64,000 bases of DNA. Source: Latilactobacillus sakei subsp. sakei DSM 20017 = JCM 1157 (GTDB lineage: Bacteria; Bacillota; Bacilli; Lactobacillales; Lactobacillaceae). Positions 26,350 to 34,649 of the stretch are shown here, piece after piece (the first letter of the stretch is position 1; each line of letters starts with the position of its first letter). The translations under genes and the position numbers were made by a program. The stretch covers positions 1,364,001-1,428,000 of the forward strand of contig NZ_AP017929.1 in the NCBI RefSeq assembly GCF_002370355.1, written 5' to 3'. A model generated the notes under the pieces. The model did no database searches. It worked only from the letters and a program-made list of their open reading frames with translations, and had not been told where the DNA came from.

Positions 26350-27159
26350 ATGCAAAATTTAGCAGCATTACAAGACTTAAAACAAAAGATTGTGGTGGTT
26401 ACAGGGGGTTCGTCAGGTTTAGGCCGGGCAATTGCCTATGAAGCAGCTAGCAAAGGTGCCATTGTCGTCGTTTTAGCACGGCGTCAAGCGGCTCTGGAAG
26501 AGGTTCGTGACGAATGTCAACGGCTCTCAGGCCAAGCAGCTTATGCTTATCAATTAGATGTCAGTGCCCCAGAAGCGATTGAAGCGGTTGTTGCGCGATT
26601 AACAACAGAAGTGGGGATACCGGATGTTTTAGTGAATGCTGCTGGGTTTGGTCATTTTGAAGAAGCGCTAGCAACACCGATGCCTTTGGTGGAACAGATG
26701 TTTAGAGTGAACGTTTTAGGCTTGATGTATTTGACGCGGGCCATTGGATCACAGATGATCGAAAAACAACGTGGGCACATCATTAACATTGCCTCAATGG
26801 CCGGTAAGATGGCGACACCTAAATCAGCAATCTATTCAGCGACTAAGTTTGCCGTTGTAGGCTACTCAAACGGATTGCGGCTTGAATTGAAACCATTTGG
26901 TGTTCAAGTGACAACTGTTAATCCAGGACCGATTGATACCGCCTTTTTTGATATTGCTGATCAAACTGGTAACTATCTTAAATCGATTAACTGGATCGTG
27001 CTTGATCCAGATCAACTCGCACACAAAATTGTGGGGGCTATTGGGCATCCTAAGCGCGAAATTAACGCACCGTGGTTGATGTCACTAGGTGCTCAATTTT
27101 ATCAATTGGCACCCCATATTGGTGACTACGTCGCTGGTAATTTGTTTAACAAGAAATAG
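26350..27159 (+). CDS. Short-chain dehydrogenase/reductase (YqjQ-like)
   Basis: A 269-residue classical SDR. The NAD(P) motif is TGGSSGLGRAIA (about residues 19-30), NAAG occurs in LVNAAGFGH, the catalytic serine in INIASMAGKM and the YxxxK pair in YSATKFAVVG (about 160-169). The extension at the C-terminus is usual for membrane-peripheral YqjQ-like members. AAGGAG ends 8 bases before the ATG. The gene follows rnz by 5 bases and precedes a LapA-like gene by 11, so the three form one operon. The substrate is unknown. Confidence 0.9.
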   Translation: MQNLAALQDLKQKIVVVTGGSSGLGRAIAYEAASKGAIVVVLARRQAALEEVRDECQRLSGQAAYAYQLDVSAPEAIEAVVARLTTEVGIPDVLVNAAGFGHFEEALATPMPLVEQMFRVNVLGLMYLTRAIGSQMIEKQRGHIINIASMAGKMATPKSAIYSATKFAVVGYSNGLRLELKPFGVQVTTVNPGPIDTAFFDIADQTGNYLKSINWIVLDPDQLAHKIVGAIGHPKREINAPWLMSLGAQFYQLAPHIGDYVAGNLFNKK

Positions 27160-27170
27160 GAGGTTGTATG

Positions 27171-27566
27171 ATGAAAAAGCAAGGTCGTTTAATTACAATT
27201 TTAATTCTCGCACTAATCGTGGTGGTTTTTGCCGTTTTGAATGTTGATCCAGTTGCCATTAATTTTGGCTTTACAACGGTTGATTGGCCCTTGATCATTG
27301 TGATCGTTGTGTCGCTTTTAATCGGTGCGATTATCACATTCTTAGCCGCAACTGGGAGTTCATTGAGCCAACGTAAGGCGCAAAAGCAATGGACTAAAGA
27401 AAAAGCAGATTTAGAACAAGGTCAAGAAGCAAAAATCAAAGCCGCAGTTGAAGCAGAACAGGTTAAGCAAAAAGCAACGTATGATAAATTATTGGCTGAT
27501 AAAGAGGCTGAATTACACGAAATGAATGCCAAAATGAAGCAATTAATGCAATCAAAAGAAGTTTAA
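27171..27566 (+). CDS. LapA/DUF1049-like small membrane protein with coiled-coil tail
   Basis: A 131-residue protein with two membrane helices (about residues 7-27 and 40-62) separated by the short loop VDPVAINFGF typical of LapA-domain proteins. Residues about 70-131 are charged and rich in Lys, Glu, Gln and Ala, a likely cytoplasmic coiled coil. Two ATGs are adjacent; the second has the better spacing (7 bases) to AGGAGG. The family has no defined function in Gram-positives. It closes the rnz operon before a strong terminator. Confidence 0.82.
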   Translation: MKKQGRLITILILALIVVVFAVLNVDPVAINFGFTTVDWPLIIVIVVSLLIGAIITFLAATGSSLSQRKAQKQWTKEKADLEQGQEAKIKAAVEAEQVKQKATYDKLLADKEAELHEMNAKMKQLMQSKEV

Positions 27567-27569
27567 TTA

Positions 27570-27618
27570 AAAAAAGAGGCACTAACCGAATTTATTTTGG
27601 TTAGTGCCTCTTTTTTTA
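27570..27618 (+). terminator. Terminator after the rnz operon
   Basis: AAAAAGAGGCACTAACC pairs perfectly with its complement ending at 27615, and is followed by Ts. A-rich sequence on the other side would allow bidirectional use. Confidence 0.9.
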
Positions 27619-27650
27619 TTAGACTTAAGTCCTATTTTTGAGCATTAGTC

Positions 27651-27679
27651 TTGAATGTTTGACCTATTTTGACTATCAT
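27651..27679 (+). promoter_or_regulatory. clpB promoter with overlapping CtsR operator
   Basis: TTGAAT (27651-27656), 17-base spacer, TATCAT (27674-27679). The spacer is filled by TTTGACCTATTTTGACT (27658-27674), which in reverse complement is the CtsR heptad repeat GGTCAAA preceded by AGTCAAA. CtsR bound there would exclude RNA polymerase, giving heat-inducible expression. Confidence 0.85.
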
Positions 27680-27741
27680 AGAATTAGTCAATCAGTATTG
27701 ACGTTTAATTCAAAAAATAAACCTAAAAAGGAATGACGTTT

Positions 27742-30336
27742 ATGAATCCAGAACAAATGACACAAGCTGTTCAAGATGCAATTGCAGAAGCACAAAATAT
27801 TGCAAAAACGCGTCATCAAACAGAAATCGATGTCCCACATTTATTTAAATATTTAATTCAACCCCAACAACTGGGTCGGCAAATCTATCAGGAAGCGGGA
27901 ATTGATTTAACCGCACTTGAAAGTGAAATTGATCGCGAGATTGATACGATTCCAACAGTTGAAGGTCAAACAAACTATGGTCAAAATATTTCACAAAATC
28001 TTTATCAAGTTTTGAACGCGGCTCAAACTTACATGCAAGAGTTTCAAGATGAATTTTTATCAACTGAAACGGTTATTTTAGGGTTGATGAAGTCTAAATA
28101 CAATCCGTTAGTACAATTTTTACAAAAAAATAACGTCACGACTAAACAATTAAAAGATATTATTACCAAATTAAGAGGAGGCGAGCGTGTGACATCTAAA
28201 AACCAAGAAGATAACTACCAAGCGCTTGAAAAATATGGCACTGATTTAGTGAAAGCTGTTCGTGAAGGTAAGATGGATCCCGTCATTGGTCGGGACGAAG
28301 AAATTAGAAACGTCATCCGGATTCTTTCTAGAAAGACCAAGAATAACCCAGTTTTAATCGGCGAACCCGGTGTTGGTAAAACAGCGATTGTTGAAGGCTT
28401 AGCCCAACGAATCGTTAGAAAAGACGTTCCTGATAACTTAAAGGATAAAACCATCGTCTCACTTGATATGGGGAGCTTAATTGCGGGTGCCAAATATCGT
28501 GGTGAGTTTGAAGAACGACTAAAGGCGGTCTTAAAAGAAGTTAAGAAGAGTGAAGGTCGGATTTTAGTTTTCATCGACGAAATTCACACAATCGTTGGTG
28601 CTGGGAAGACTGAAGGCAGCATGGACGCCGGTAATCTTTTGAAACCGATGTTAGCGCGTGGCGAATTACACATGATTGGCGCGACAACGCTTGACGAATA
28701 TCGTCAAAACATTGAAAAAGATAAAGCCCTCGAAAGACGATTCCAAAAAGTGTTAATTCAAGAACCAACCGTTGAAGATACGATTAGTATTTTGCGGGGT
28801 TTAAAGGAACGTTTTGAAATTTTCCACGGTGTTCGTATCCATGATAATGCCCTAGTGGCGGCTGCAACGTTATCTAACCGCTACATCACAGATCGCTTCT
28901 TACCTGATAAGGCAATCGATTTAGTCGATGAAGCGAGTGCTAATATCAACGTTGAAATGAATTCGCAACCTACTGAGCTTGATCAAGCAACGCGGCAATT
29001 AATGCAATTGGAAATTGAAGAAGCGGCATTGAAGAATGAAACGGATGCGGCTTCACAAAAACGGTTAGCCGAAACGCAAAAACAATTAGCAGATTTACGG
29101 GAAACGACGAATAGCTTGAAGATGCGTTGGGAAACCGAAAAGGCTGATTTGAACAAGATTAACGACAAAAAGGAAGAATTAGACCAAGCAAAACGGCAAT
29201 TAGAAGATGCCCAAAGTAACTACGATTTGGAAACAGCTGCTAAATTGCAACACGCCACCATTCCGCAATTGGAACAAGATCTTGCTGACCTTGAAAAGGC
29301 TGAAAAACCAGAGGATTGGATGGTTCAAGAATCAGTTACCGAAAACGAAATTGCAACAGTTGTTAGTTCGCAAACTGGGATTCCAGTCGCTAAATTAGTA
29401 GCAGGTGATCGGCAAAAACTATTACAATTAGCTGATCATTTACACGAACGGGTAATTGGTCAAGACCAAGCTGTTGATGCGGTCACAGATGCCGTTTTAA
29501 GAGCGCGTGCTGGCTTGCAAGACCCTAATAGACCTTTAGGCTCATTCTTGTTCTTAGGCCCTACTGGGGTTGGTAAAACGGAATTAGCTAAAGCTTTAGC
29601 TGAAGACCTCTTCGATTCTGAGCGACACATGGTCCGAATCGATATGAGTGAATACATGGAGAAATACTCAGTATCACGACTTGTTGGTGCGGCACCTGGT
29701 TATGTCGGTTATGAAGAAGGCGGTCAATTAACGGAAGCTGTTCGTCGTAATCCATATACAATTGTCTTGTTAGATGAAATTGAAAAGGCCCATCCAGATG
29801 TCTTCAATATCCTTTTACAAGTCTTAGATGATGGTCGTTTAACCGACTCACAAGGGCGTACAATCGACTTTAAGAACACAATTATCATCATGACCTCTAA
29901 CCTGGGTTCTGAAATCCTCTTGGATGGTGTTGATGATCAAGGTCAAATTTCAAAAGAAGCAGCTAATAGTGTTCAAGCCTTGATTCAAACGAAATTCAAA
30001 CCGGAATTCTTGAACCGAATTGATGATACGATTATGTTTACGCCATTGAGCTTGCAAGATGTCGAACAAATTGTAGTTAAAATGTTGGCTGATTTATCAC
30101 ATCGTTTAGCAGATCAAGAAATCACATTGACGATTTCTGAAGACGCTAAGTTATGGGTCGCTAAAGAAGGTTATGATCCAGCGTTCGGGGCACGACCATT
30201 ACGGCGTTATATTACAAATCGGATTGAAACACCGTTGGCCAAAGAAATTATTGCCGGAAACGTTTTACCTAACACAACAGTTGAAATTGGTCTAAAAGAT
30301 AATCAATTAGTATTTGAAAACAAAGCAACTGACTAA
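27742..30336 (+). CDS. clpB: ClpB disaggregase (Hsp100)
   Basis: An 864-residue AAA+ chaperone that extracts proteins from aggregates with DnaK. Residues 1-150 form the Clp N domain. The first nucleotide-binding domain has GEPGVGKTA (about 209-217). The middle coiled-coil domain spans about 405-530 and is rich in Gln/Glu/Lys, which separates ClpB from shorter Clp ATPases. The second domain has GPTGVGKTE (about 606-614). There is no ClpP-docking loop. ATG 27742 has AAGGA 9 bases upstream; the earlier in-frame ATG 27733 touches that site. A perfect CtsR operator overlies its promoter. Confidence 0.97.
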   Translation: MNPEQMTQAVQDAIAEAQNIAKTRHQTEIDVPHLFKYLIQPQQLGRQIYQEAGIDLTALESEIDREIDTIPTVEGQTNYGQNISQNLYQVLNAAQTYMQEFQDEFLSTETVILGLMKSKYNPLVQFLQKNNVTTKQLKDIITKLRGGERVTSKNQEDNYQALEKYGTDLVKAVREGKMDPVIGRDEEIRNVIRILSRKTKNNPVLIGEPGVGKTAIVEGLAQRIVRKDVPDNLKDKTIVSLDMGSLIAGAKYRGEFEERLKAVLKEVKKSEGRILVFIDEIHTIVGAGKTEGSMDAGNLLKPMLARGELHMIGATTLDEYRQNIEKDKALERRFQKVLIQEPTVEDTISILRGLKERFEIFHGVRIHDNALVAAATLSNRYITDRFLPDKAIDLVDEASANINVEMNSQPTELDQATRQLMQLEIEEAALKNETDAASQKRLAETQKQLADLRETTNSLKMRWETEKADLNKINDKKEELDQAKRQLEDAQSNYDLETAAKLQHATIPQLEQDLADLEKAEKPEDWMVQESVTENEIATVVSSQTGIPVAKLVAGDRQKLLQLADHLHERVIGQDQAVDAVTDAVLRARAGLQDPNRPLGSFLFLGPTGVGKTELAKALAEDLFDSERHMVRIDMSEYMEKYSVSRLVGAAPGYVGYEEGGQLTEAVRRNPYTIVLLDEIEKAHPDVFNILLQVLDDGRLTDSQGRTIDFKNTIIIMTSNLGSEILLDGVDDQGQISKEAANSVQALIQTKFKPEFLNRIDDTIMFTPLSLQDVEQIVVKMLADLSHRLADQEITLTISEDAKLWVAKEGYDPAFGARPLRRYITNRIETPLAKEIIAGNVLPNTTVEIGLKDNQLVFENKATD

Positions 30337-30455
30337 TTTTTGCAAGAAGCTTTTTCAAAATAGTCGGATTATGATTGATTTATCAAGATTTGTATTATAC
30401 AATTACGTGTAATCAGTGATTGACTTTGTGTTTATTAAAAATAAGATTAAACATG

Positions 30456-30502
30456 AATTCGAGGTTGAAATGATGAGTTTCAATCTCGAATTTTGTTTTG
30501 AT
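30456..30502 (+). terminator. Strong hairpin with T-rich tail, probable clpB terminator
   Basis: AATTCGAGGTTGAAA and TTTCAATCTCGAATT form a 15-base stem with one G-U pair and a 7-base loop, followed by TTGTTTTG. It lies 120 bases after clpB and only about 8 bases after a promoter-like sequence. Confidence 0.65.
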
Positions 30503-30538
30503 TGAATGCCTTGAGTAGATTGTTTTTTATGAAATAAC

Positions 30539-30567
30539 TTGCTCTTGTTACGTAAACATAGTATTAT
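30539..30567 (+). promoter_or_regulatory. Promoter of rpmF
   Basis: TTGCTC at 30539-30544 and TATTAT at 30562-30567, 17-base spacer. A start near 30574 gives a leader of about 129 bases. Confidence 0.6.
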
Positions 30568-30599
30568 AGAAGTCGCGGACAAAAGTAGTGGGACGTCTA

Positions 30600-30644
30600 A
30601 TTGATTTTAAATCAATTTAGCAAAGATTGATTTAATCCTTGCTA
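30600..30644 (+). promoter_or_regulatory. Structured leader of rpmF (two competing hairpins)
   Basis: Hairpin 1 is the 17-base palindrome ATTGATTTTAAATCAAT (30600-30616). Hairpin 2 pairs TAGCAAAGATT (30618-30628) with AATCCTTGCTA (30634-30644) with one mismatch. AAATCAAT of hairpin 1 can also pair with a second ATTGATTT at 30626-30633, so the two folds exclude each other. A regulatory role is inferred only. Confidence 0.4.
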
Positions 30645-30702
30645 AGTTCCCTGAGTTCGGTATATCATTAATGAATCTAAGATATAAAGGAGTCTGAAAA
30701 TA

Positions 30703-30885
30703 ATGGCAGTTCCAGCAAGAAGAACATCAAAGACGAAGAAACGTATGCGTCGTGGACATATCAAATTGAACACACCAAACGTACAATTCGATGCAACTAA
30801 TGGCGAATACCGTGTAAGTCACCGTGTTTCACCAAAAGGTTTCTACAAAGGCGAACAAGTTGTTACACCAAAAGCTAACGACTAG
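30703..30885 (+). CDS. rpmF: 50S ribosomal protein L32 (zinc-independent form)
   Basis: A 60-residue basic protein with the diagnostic start [18 protein letters not shown]. Typical zinc-binding L32 has two CxxC pairs after about residue 25; this one has no cysteine at all, so it is the C-minus form that does not need zinc. Many Firmicutes carry C-plus and C-minus copies of some ribosomal proteins; no second copy lies in this window. AAGGAG precedes the ATG by 9 bases. It is transcribed alone, from a structured leader to a terminator. Confidence 0.96.
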   Translation: MAVPARRTSKTKKRMRRGHIKLNTPNVQFDATNGEYRVSHRVSPKGFYKGEQVVTPKAND

Positions 30886-30894
30886 TCTTAGTTA

Positions 30895-30922
30895 AGAGGT
30901 TCCTTCGGGAAGCTCTTTTTTT
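30895..30922 (+). terminator. Terminator after rpmF
   Basis: AAGAGGTTCC and GGAAGCTCTT pair (one mismatch) around a TTCG tetraloop, followed by seven Ts. Confidence 0.85.
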
Positions 30923-30991
30923 ATGCGCTATTCTGGTTTTTAAAACTAGATGATGCTATAATTGCAATTAAATATAAGGAGGCTGATTATT

Positions 30992-31546
30992 ATGAATAAT
31001 GAGCTATTAAAACGAGACTTAAATCAATTACAACTATTACAATTACCTCGCTGGACGGATTTGCCAGGATTGAATTTATACATGGACCAAGTCGTCAGTT
31101 ATATCAATCAGTATTTAGAAGTGTTGGATTTAGATGAAATCACAGCTGCGATGATCAACAATTACGTGAAGAAGGGCTTGGTGGTTGCGCCGGACAAGAA
31201 GCGCTATGCTAAACAACAAATCTCACAAGTCTTGATTATTGCGTTATTAAAGACTAATTTTTCAATTGAAGAAATTGGTCGCTTACTGTCAGTAGAAACA
31301 GCGACTGATCGTAACGAAAAGCAACTCTATGATTATTTTATTTTGACGTTCTTAGATGCGATTCATCAATTGGACGAAGAATACAGTCCATTTGAACAAG
31401 GGACCAAACCTGCTAACGGCTTAGTGACTGAAACCCAAAAAACATTATTGAAGTTAGCTTGTCAGAGTGTGGTTTATAAGATTGCGATTCGGATTACCGT
31501 TAAAAAGGATCAAACGAAAACGTTAAAATCGGCTGATAAAAAATAA
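30992..31546 (+). CDS. DUF1836 family protein, MerR-like HTH
   Basis: A 184-residue protein of the DUF1836 type, common in Lactobacillales. The middle resembles a MerR-like winged helix: ITAAMINNYVKKGLVVAPDKKRYAKQQI, seen at residues about 48-75, has the pattern INNY-K-G-V-P--KRY in which a short helix, a turn and a Lys/Arg-Tyr wing follow each other. No metal or effector motif is seen. It is probably a DNA-binding protein of unknown target. ATG 30992 is preceded by AAGGAGG at 9 bases. The next gene has its own promoter. Confidence 0.75.
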   Translation: MNNELLKRDLNQLQLLQLPRWTDLPGLNLYMDQVVSYINQYLEVLDLDEITAAMINNYVKKGLVVAPDKKRYAKQQISQVLIIALLKTNFSIEEIGRLLSVETATDRNEKQLYDYFILTFLDAIHQLDEEYSPFEQGTKPANGLVTETQKTLLKLACQSVVYKIAIRITVKKDQTKTLKSADKK

Positions 31547-31614
31547 GTAATTGAAAAGATTATTAATTTTTGATTAAAAAACAAAATAATTAGATTAGAA
31601 AACGAAATAGAGCG

Positions 31615-31643
31615 TTTACCTAAACCAGTTTGCACCGTAAAAT
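31615..31643 (+). promoter_or_regulatory. Promoter of the amino-acid permease gene
   Basis: TTTACC at 31615-31620 and TAAAAT at 31638-31643, 17-base spacer, leaving a leader of about 95 bases. Confidence 0.65.
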
Positions 31644-31743
31644 GAAGATGACTAGTTAGTTTGTTATTAATTTAATAATGAACAATATTAGGCAAATGGC
31701 TATTATTCTTAGACCATTAAACTATTTGAAAGAGGTGTTTGGG

Positions 31744-33276
31744 GTGGCAGAAAAGAAAAAGACGAGTAAGTTGACTTTAGGGGCACTTATTCTCATGATT
31801 TTCACGTCAGTCTTTGGTTTTACAAATATTCCACGAGCGTTCTTCTTAATGGGATATGCATCAATTTTTTGGTATGTTTTAGCAGCTGTAACCTTCTTTA
31901 TTCCTTACGCATTTATGCTTGGGGAAATGGGCGCTGCCTTTGGTGAAGCTAAGGGTGGGATTTATTCTTGGATGGAAAAATCCGTCAATGCTAAATTTGC
32001 CTTTATTGGGACTTTCATGTGGTTTGCGTCATACATCATTTGGATGGTTAACGTTGGGAACGGGATTTGGATTCCATTATCAAATGCTATTTTCGGGGTT
32101 GATAAGACGCAAAGTTGGACATTCTTTGGGTTAACCAATGGTGTGCAAACATTAGGAATTCTTGCTATTATTTGGATTATTGTGATTACTTTTGTCACAT
32201 CCAAAGGGCTTGATAAAGTCAAAAAAGTAACAAGCATCGGTGGTTCAGCCATCACATTGATTAATGTGATCTTATTCTTAGGTGGATTATTAATCCTGAT
32301 CCTAAACAAGGGTGTTACAGCACAACCAATCACGGCTAAGGCCTTTTTCCAATCACCTAACGAAAGTTATACATCAATGATTCAGGTCTTTAGTTTCGTT
32401 GTATTTGCAATCTTCGCATATGGTGGTTTGGAAGTTGTTGGTGGGTTAGTTGATGAAACAGAAAATGCTAAAGTCAACTTCCCTAAAGGGTTAGCAATTT
32501 CAGCAATCGTAATTGCAATTGGTTATGCCATCGGGATCTTCATGATGGGGACATTTACTAACTGGGATTTCGTCTTCAAAACAGGCGGCGGTTTTGCTAA
32601 AGCAACTGGCTCAAATGCCGAAGTTACTTTAGGGAACGTTGCTTACATTGCGATGAATAACATGGGTTACCAATTAGGACTTGCGCTTCATATGAGTCAT
32701 CACGCTGCAATTCAAGTTGGGATTTGGTTAAGTCGTTATATGGGTCTTTCAATGTTCCTTGCACTTACAGGTGCATTCTTTACATTGATCTTCTCACCTC
32801 TTAAGACGATTATCGAAGGCACACCAGCTGAATTATGGCCTAAGTCATTCGCTAAGAAGAACAAACATAACATGCCAGTTAACGCGATGATCGTGCAAGC
32901 TGCTATTGTAATTGTAATTATCGCTTTTGTTGCCTTTGGTGGTAAGAGTGCTGCTAAGTTCTTCGAAATTTTAACAGCAATGACAAACGTTTCAATGACA
33001 TTACCATACTTATTCGTTGCCTTTGCCTTCTTTGGTTTTAAGAAGGATAACAGTATCGAAAAGCCATTCACGATTTATAAGGGTAAAACCTTCTACAAAT
33101 TCTGTGTTTGGATGGTAATGTTCACAGTTGGGTTCGCCAACGTCTTCACAATTATTCAACCTGCAATCGACGGTAACCTTGGCCAAACATTCTGGTCAAT
33201 TGCCGGTCCAGTCTTCTTTACAGTTGTCGCATTGATTATGTTCAATCGTTACGAAAAGAAAACAGGCTTAAAATAA
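31744..33276 (+). CDS. APC-family amino-acid permease (YjeM / glutamate-GABA antiporter-like)
   Basis: A 510-residue membrane protein with 12 to 13 hydrophobic segments. The first segment carries LGALILMIFTSVFGFTNIPRAFF, matching the substrate-loop pattern of APC carriers, and YAFMLGEMGAAF with KGGIYSWME (about residues 50-80) fits the GadC/YjeM branch. The start is GTG 31744, with AGAGG 8 bases upstream; an upstream ATG at 31678 lacks an RBS and would add a poorly conserved 22 residues. No decarboxylase gene is adjacent, so a precise antiport role cannot be read. It has its own promoter and terminator. Confidence 0.85.
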   Translation: MAEKKKTSKLTLGALILMIFTSVFGFTNIPRAFFLMGYASIFWYVLAAVTFFIPYAFMLGEMGAAFGEAKGGIYSWMEKSVNAKFAFIGTFMWFASYIIWMVNVGNGIWIPLSNAIFGVDKTQSWTFFGLTNGVQTLGILAIIWIIVITFVTSKGLDKVKKVTSIGGSAITLINVILFLGGLLILILNKGVTAQPITAKAFFQSPNESYTSMIQVFSFVVFAIFAYGGLEVVGGLVDETENAKVNFPKGLAISAIVIAIGYAIGIFMMGTFTNWDFVFKTGGGFAKATGSNAEVTLGNVAYIAMNNMGYQLGLALHMSHHAAIQVGIWLSRYMGLSMFLALTGAFFTLIFSPLKTIIEGTPAELWPKSFAKKNKHNMPVNAMIVQAAIVIVIIAFVAFGGKSAAKFFEILTAMTNVSMTLPYLFVAFAFFGFKKDNSIEKPFTIYKGKTFYKFCVWMVMFTVGFANVFTIIQPAIDGNLGQTFWSIAGPVFFTVVALIMFNRYEKKTGLK

Positions 33277-33287
33277 AAAGATTAATA

Positions 33288-33317
33288 AAGGTCACCGGAT
33301 CTGCGGTGGCCTTTTTG
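33288..33317 (+). terminator. Terminator after the permease gene
   Basis: AAAGGTCACCG pairs with CGGTGGCCTTT (one G-U) and runs into Ts. Confidence 0.8.
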
Positions 33318-33354
33318 TATGGCGGAAATATTTGTGACACGTCGTCGTTTTGAC

Positions 33355-33383
33355 TTGAAATGTTGTTCTAAAAGGGTTACGCT
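33355..33383 (+). promoter_or_regulatory. Promoter of the lipoprotein gene
   Basis: TTGAAA at 33355-33360 and TACGCT at 33378-33383, 17-base spacer. Confidence 0.5.
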
Positions 33384-33425
33384 AAAAGCTCATTAACGAT
33401 AATTTCTATGAAAAGGTGACGAAAA

Positions 33426-34301
33426 ATGAAAAAAACAGTAGTTGGATTAGTCGTGAGTTTGGGATTAGTTAGTTTACTAGCGGGCTGTGGCCAAGCAAAG
33501 TTAACGACTTCTAAAACAAATTACCATCAAAATGGGATGGTCGCAGTTGTCAAAGGCACCACTAATAAGAAGGCCCACTTAAGCTATCAAATTGACCAAG
33601 GCGCAACGCATAAAACAAGCGTTAGAGAAGGCACATACGTTGTTCAAGTACCAACAACAACCAAACAACAAACGGTCACATTAAAGGCTAAAACGGGCTC
33701 AAAGACGATTGAAAAGAAAGTTACAGTGGCAGCAGGCACCGCTGTTGGTCAATACCAAGCGATTGCCGACAAGTATAATCAAGCTGTCATTGGTATGGCG
33801 TTATCAAAGGCAGATCAAGCCAAAGCGCAAAGCTTACAAAAACAAGCGGCAGCAGCTAAAGCCGGTCAATTGGCACCAGCCCAATTAATGGCACTCCAAC
33901 AAACGCAAAAAGATGTTCAAGCAGCTATGCAACAAGCTAAAACGGCTAAAAAGGATCAATTATTACCAGCAAAACCAGCTGATGGCGTTCATCAATTGGT
34001 GAAAACTGATAACGTTGTGATCCGAGGGGCAATTGCTGATCAAGATGTGATGGGACTTACTTTAATCGCACCAATCAAAGCACTTAAGGATAAGGCGGCT
34101 TTGAAGGAATTCGGAACGAGTTTTGCGTTACTCGCACAATCAACTGGTGCGGATTCTAAGAAAGTCATGTCTGAATTCAGTAAGTTTACGAAGAAAAATA
34201 AGAAGAGCAACCAAACGACAATGAAGACCATTACTTCAAATGGCGTTAAGTTTAATACCGGCTTTTCTGCAAGTCATTTATACATCTACATTACAAAATA
34301 A
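33426..34301 (+). CDS. Putative lipoprotein, function unknown
   Basis: A 291-residue surface protein. Residues 1-21 are a lipoprotein signal with lipobox LLAGC, so it is anchored by the cysteine near residue 21. Residues about 30-110 are predicted beta-rich and contain Thr/Lys-rich strands (TTKQQTVTLKAKTGSKTI), like a small Ig-type fold. Residues about 115-190 are Ala/Gln/Lys-rich helix. Residues 200-291 form a compact domain ending in a hydrophobic YIYIT. I do not recognise a family. AAAGGTGA precedes the ATG. It stands alone between two terminators. Confidence 0.8.
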   Translation: MKKTVVGLVVSLGLVSLLAGCGQAKLTTSKTNYHQNGMVAVVKGTTNKKAHLSYQIDQGATHKTSVREGTYVVQVPTTTKQQTVTLKAKTGSKTIEKKVTVAAGTAVGQYQAIADKYNQAVIGMALSKADQAKAQSLQKQAAAAKAGQLAPAQLMALQQTQKDVQAAMQQAKTAKKDQLLPAKPADGVHQLVKTDNVVIRGAIADQDVMGLTLIAPIKALKDKAALKEFGTSFALLAQSTGADSKKVMSEFSKFTKKNKKSNQTTMKTITSNGVKFNTGFSASHLYIYITK

Positions 34302-34305
34302 AGCA

Positions 34306-34346
34306 AAAAAGGACGACCCAACATTTTCGTTGGGTCGTCCTTTTTA
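34306..34346. terminator. Bidirectional terminator between the lipoprotein and YjzD-like genes
   Basis: AAAAAGGACGACCCAAC and its perfect 17-base complement form the stem; A and T tracts flank both ends. Confidence 0.9.
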
Positions 34347-34350
34347 AGTC

Positions 34351-34527
34351 TTATGCTGCTGGGTCTTTAGGTAAAACAAGGGGTACTAGGTTGAGTAAAA
34401 TCCCAAAGATGACTGAGACAGTCAACGTTGCTTGAACATTAAAGTCCAATTTAACTAACTTAGAACCGATGAAGCCGACAACGAATCCGAAGATTAGCGT
34501 CCAAAAAAGCGTCATAACGTATTTCAT
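34351..34527 (-). CDS. YjzD-like small membrane protein (DUF2929)
   Basis: A 58-residue protein with two membrane helices (about residues 4-25 and 33-52). The start MKYVMTLFWTLIFGFVVGF and the overall form resemble the DUF2929/YjzD family of Bacillales and Lactobacillales. I start at ATG 34527, with AAGAAGG 6 bases before it, instead of a longer in-frame start at 34548 that lacks such a site. The gene diverges from dnaE. Its minus-strand promoter TTGTAA-17-TAGAAT lies in the shared region. No function is known to me. Confidence 0.72.
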   Translation of the reverse strand: MKYVMTLFWTLIFGFVVGFIGSKLVKLDFNVQATLTVSVIFGILLNLVPLVLPKDPAA

Positions 34528-34601
34528 GATTGACCTTCTTTCTTTCATGCAATTCTATGATATTGTAACACGTTTTACAACGAGATTCATTTGAAATAAT
34601 T

Positions 34602-34610
34602 TGTTATACT
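34602..34610 (+). promoter_or_regulatory. Extended -10 promoter of dnaE
   Basis: TGT directly before TATACT (34605-34610) forms an extended -10; no good -35 is seen. Confidence 0.45.
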
Positions 34611-34649
34611 GGAATTATTAGAATCTGTCATCAGAAAGAAGGGGCGTTC

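Larger units (their letters stand above)
30337..30573 (+). other. Gene-free stretch after clpB with a promoter-like element, a hairpin and the rpmF promoter
   Basis: No open reading frame with a ribosome binding site is seen. The stretch holds, in order, a TTGACT-16-TAAGAT promoter-like element (30420-30447), a strong hairpin (30456-30492) and the rpmF promoter TTGCTC-17-TATTAT (30539-30567). Confidence 0.55.

Noticed and set aside
31598-31620. cre box near the amino-acid permease promoter
   Set aside because: The CG centre is present, but the left half of the consensus does not match at several positions.
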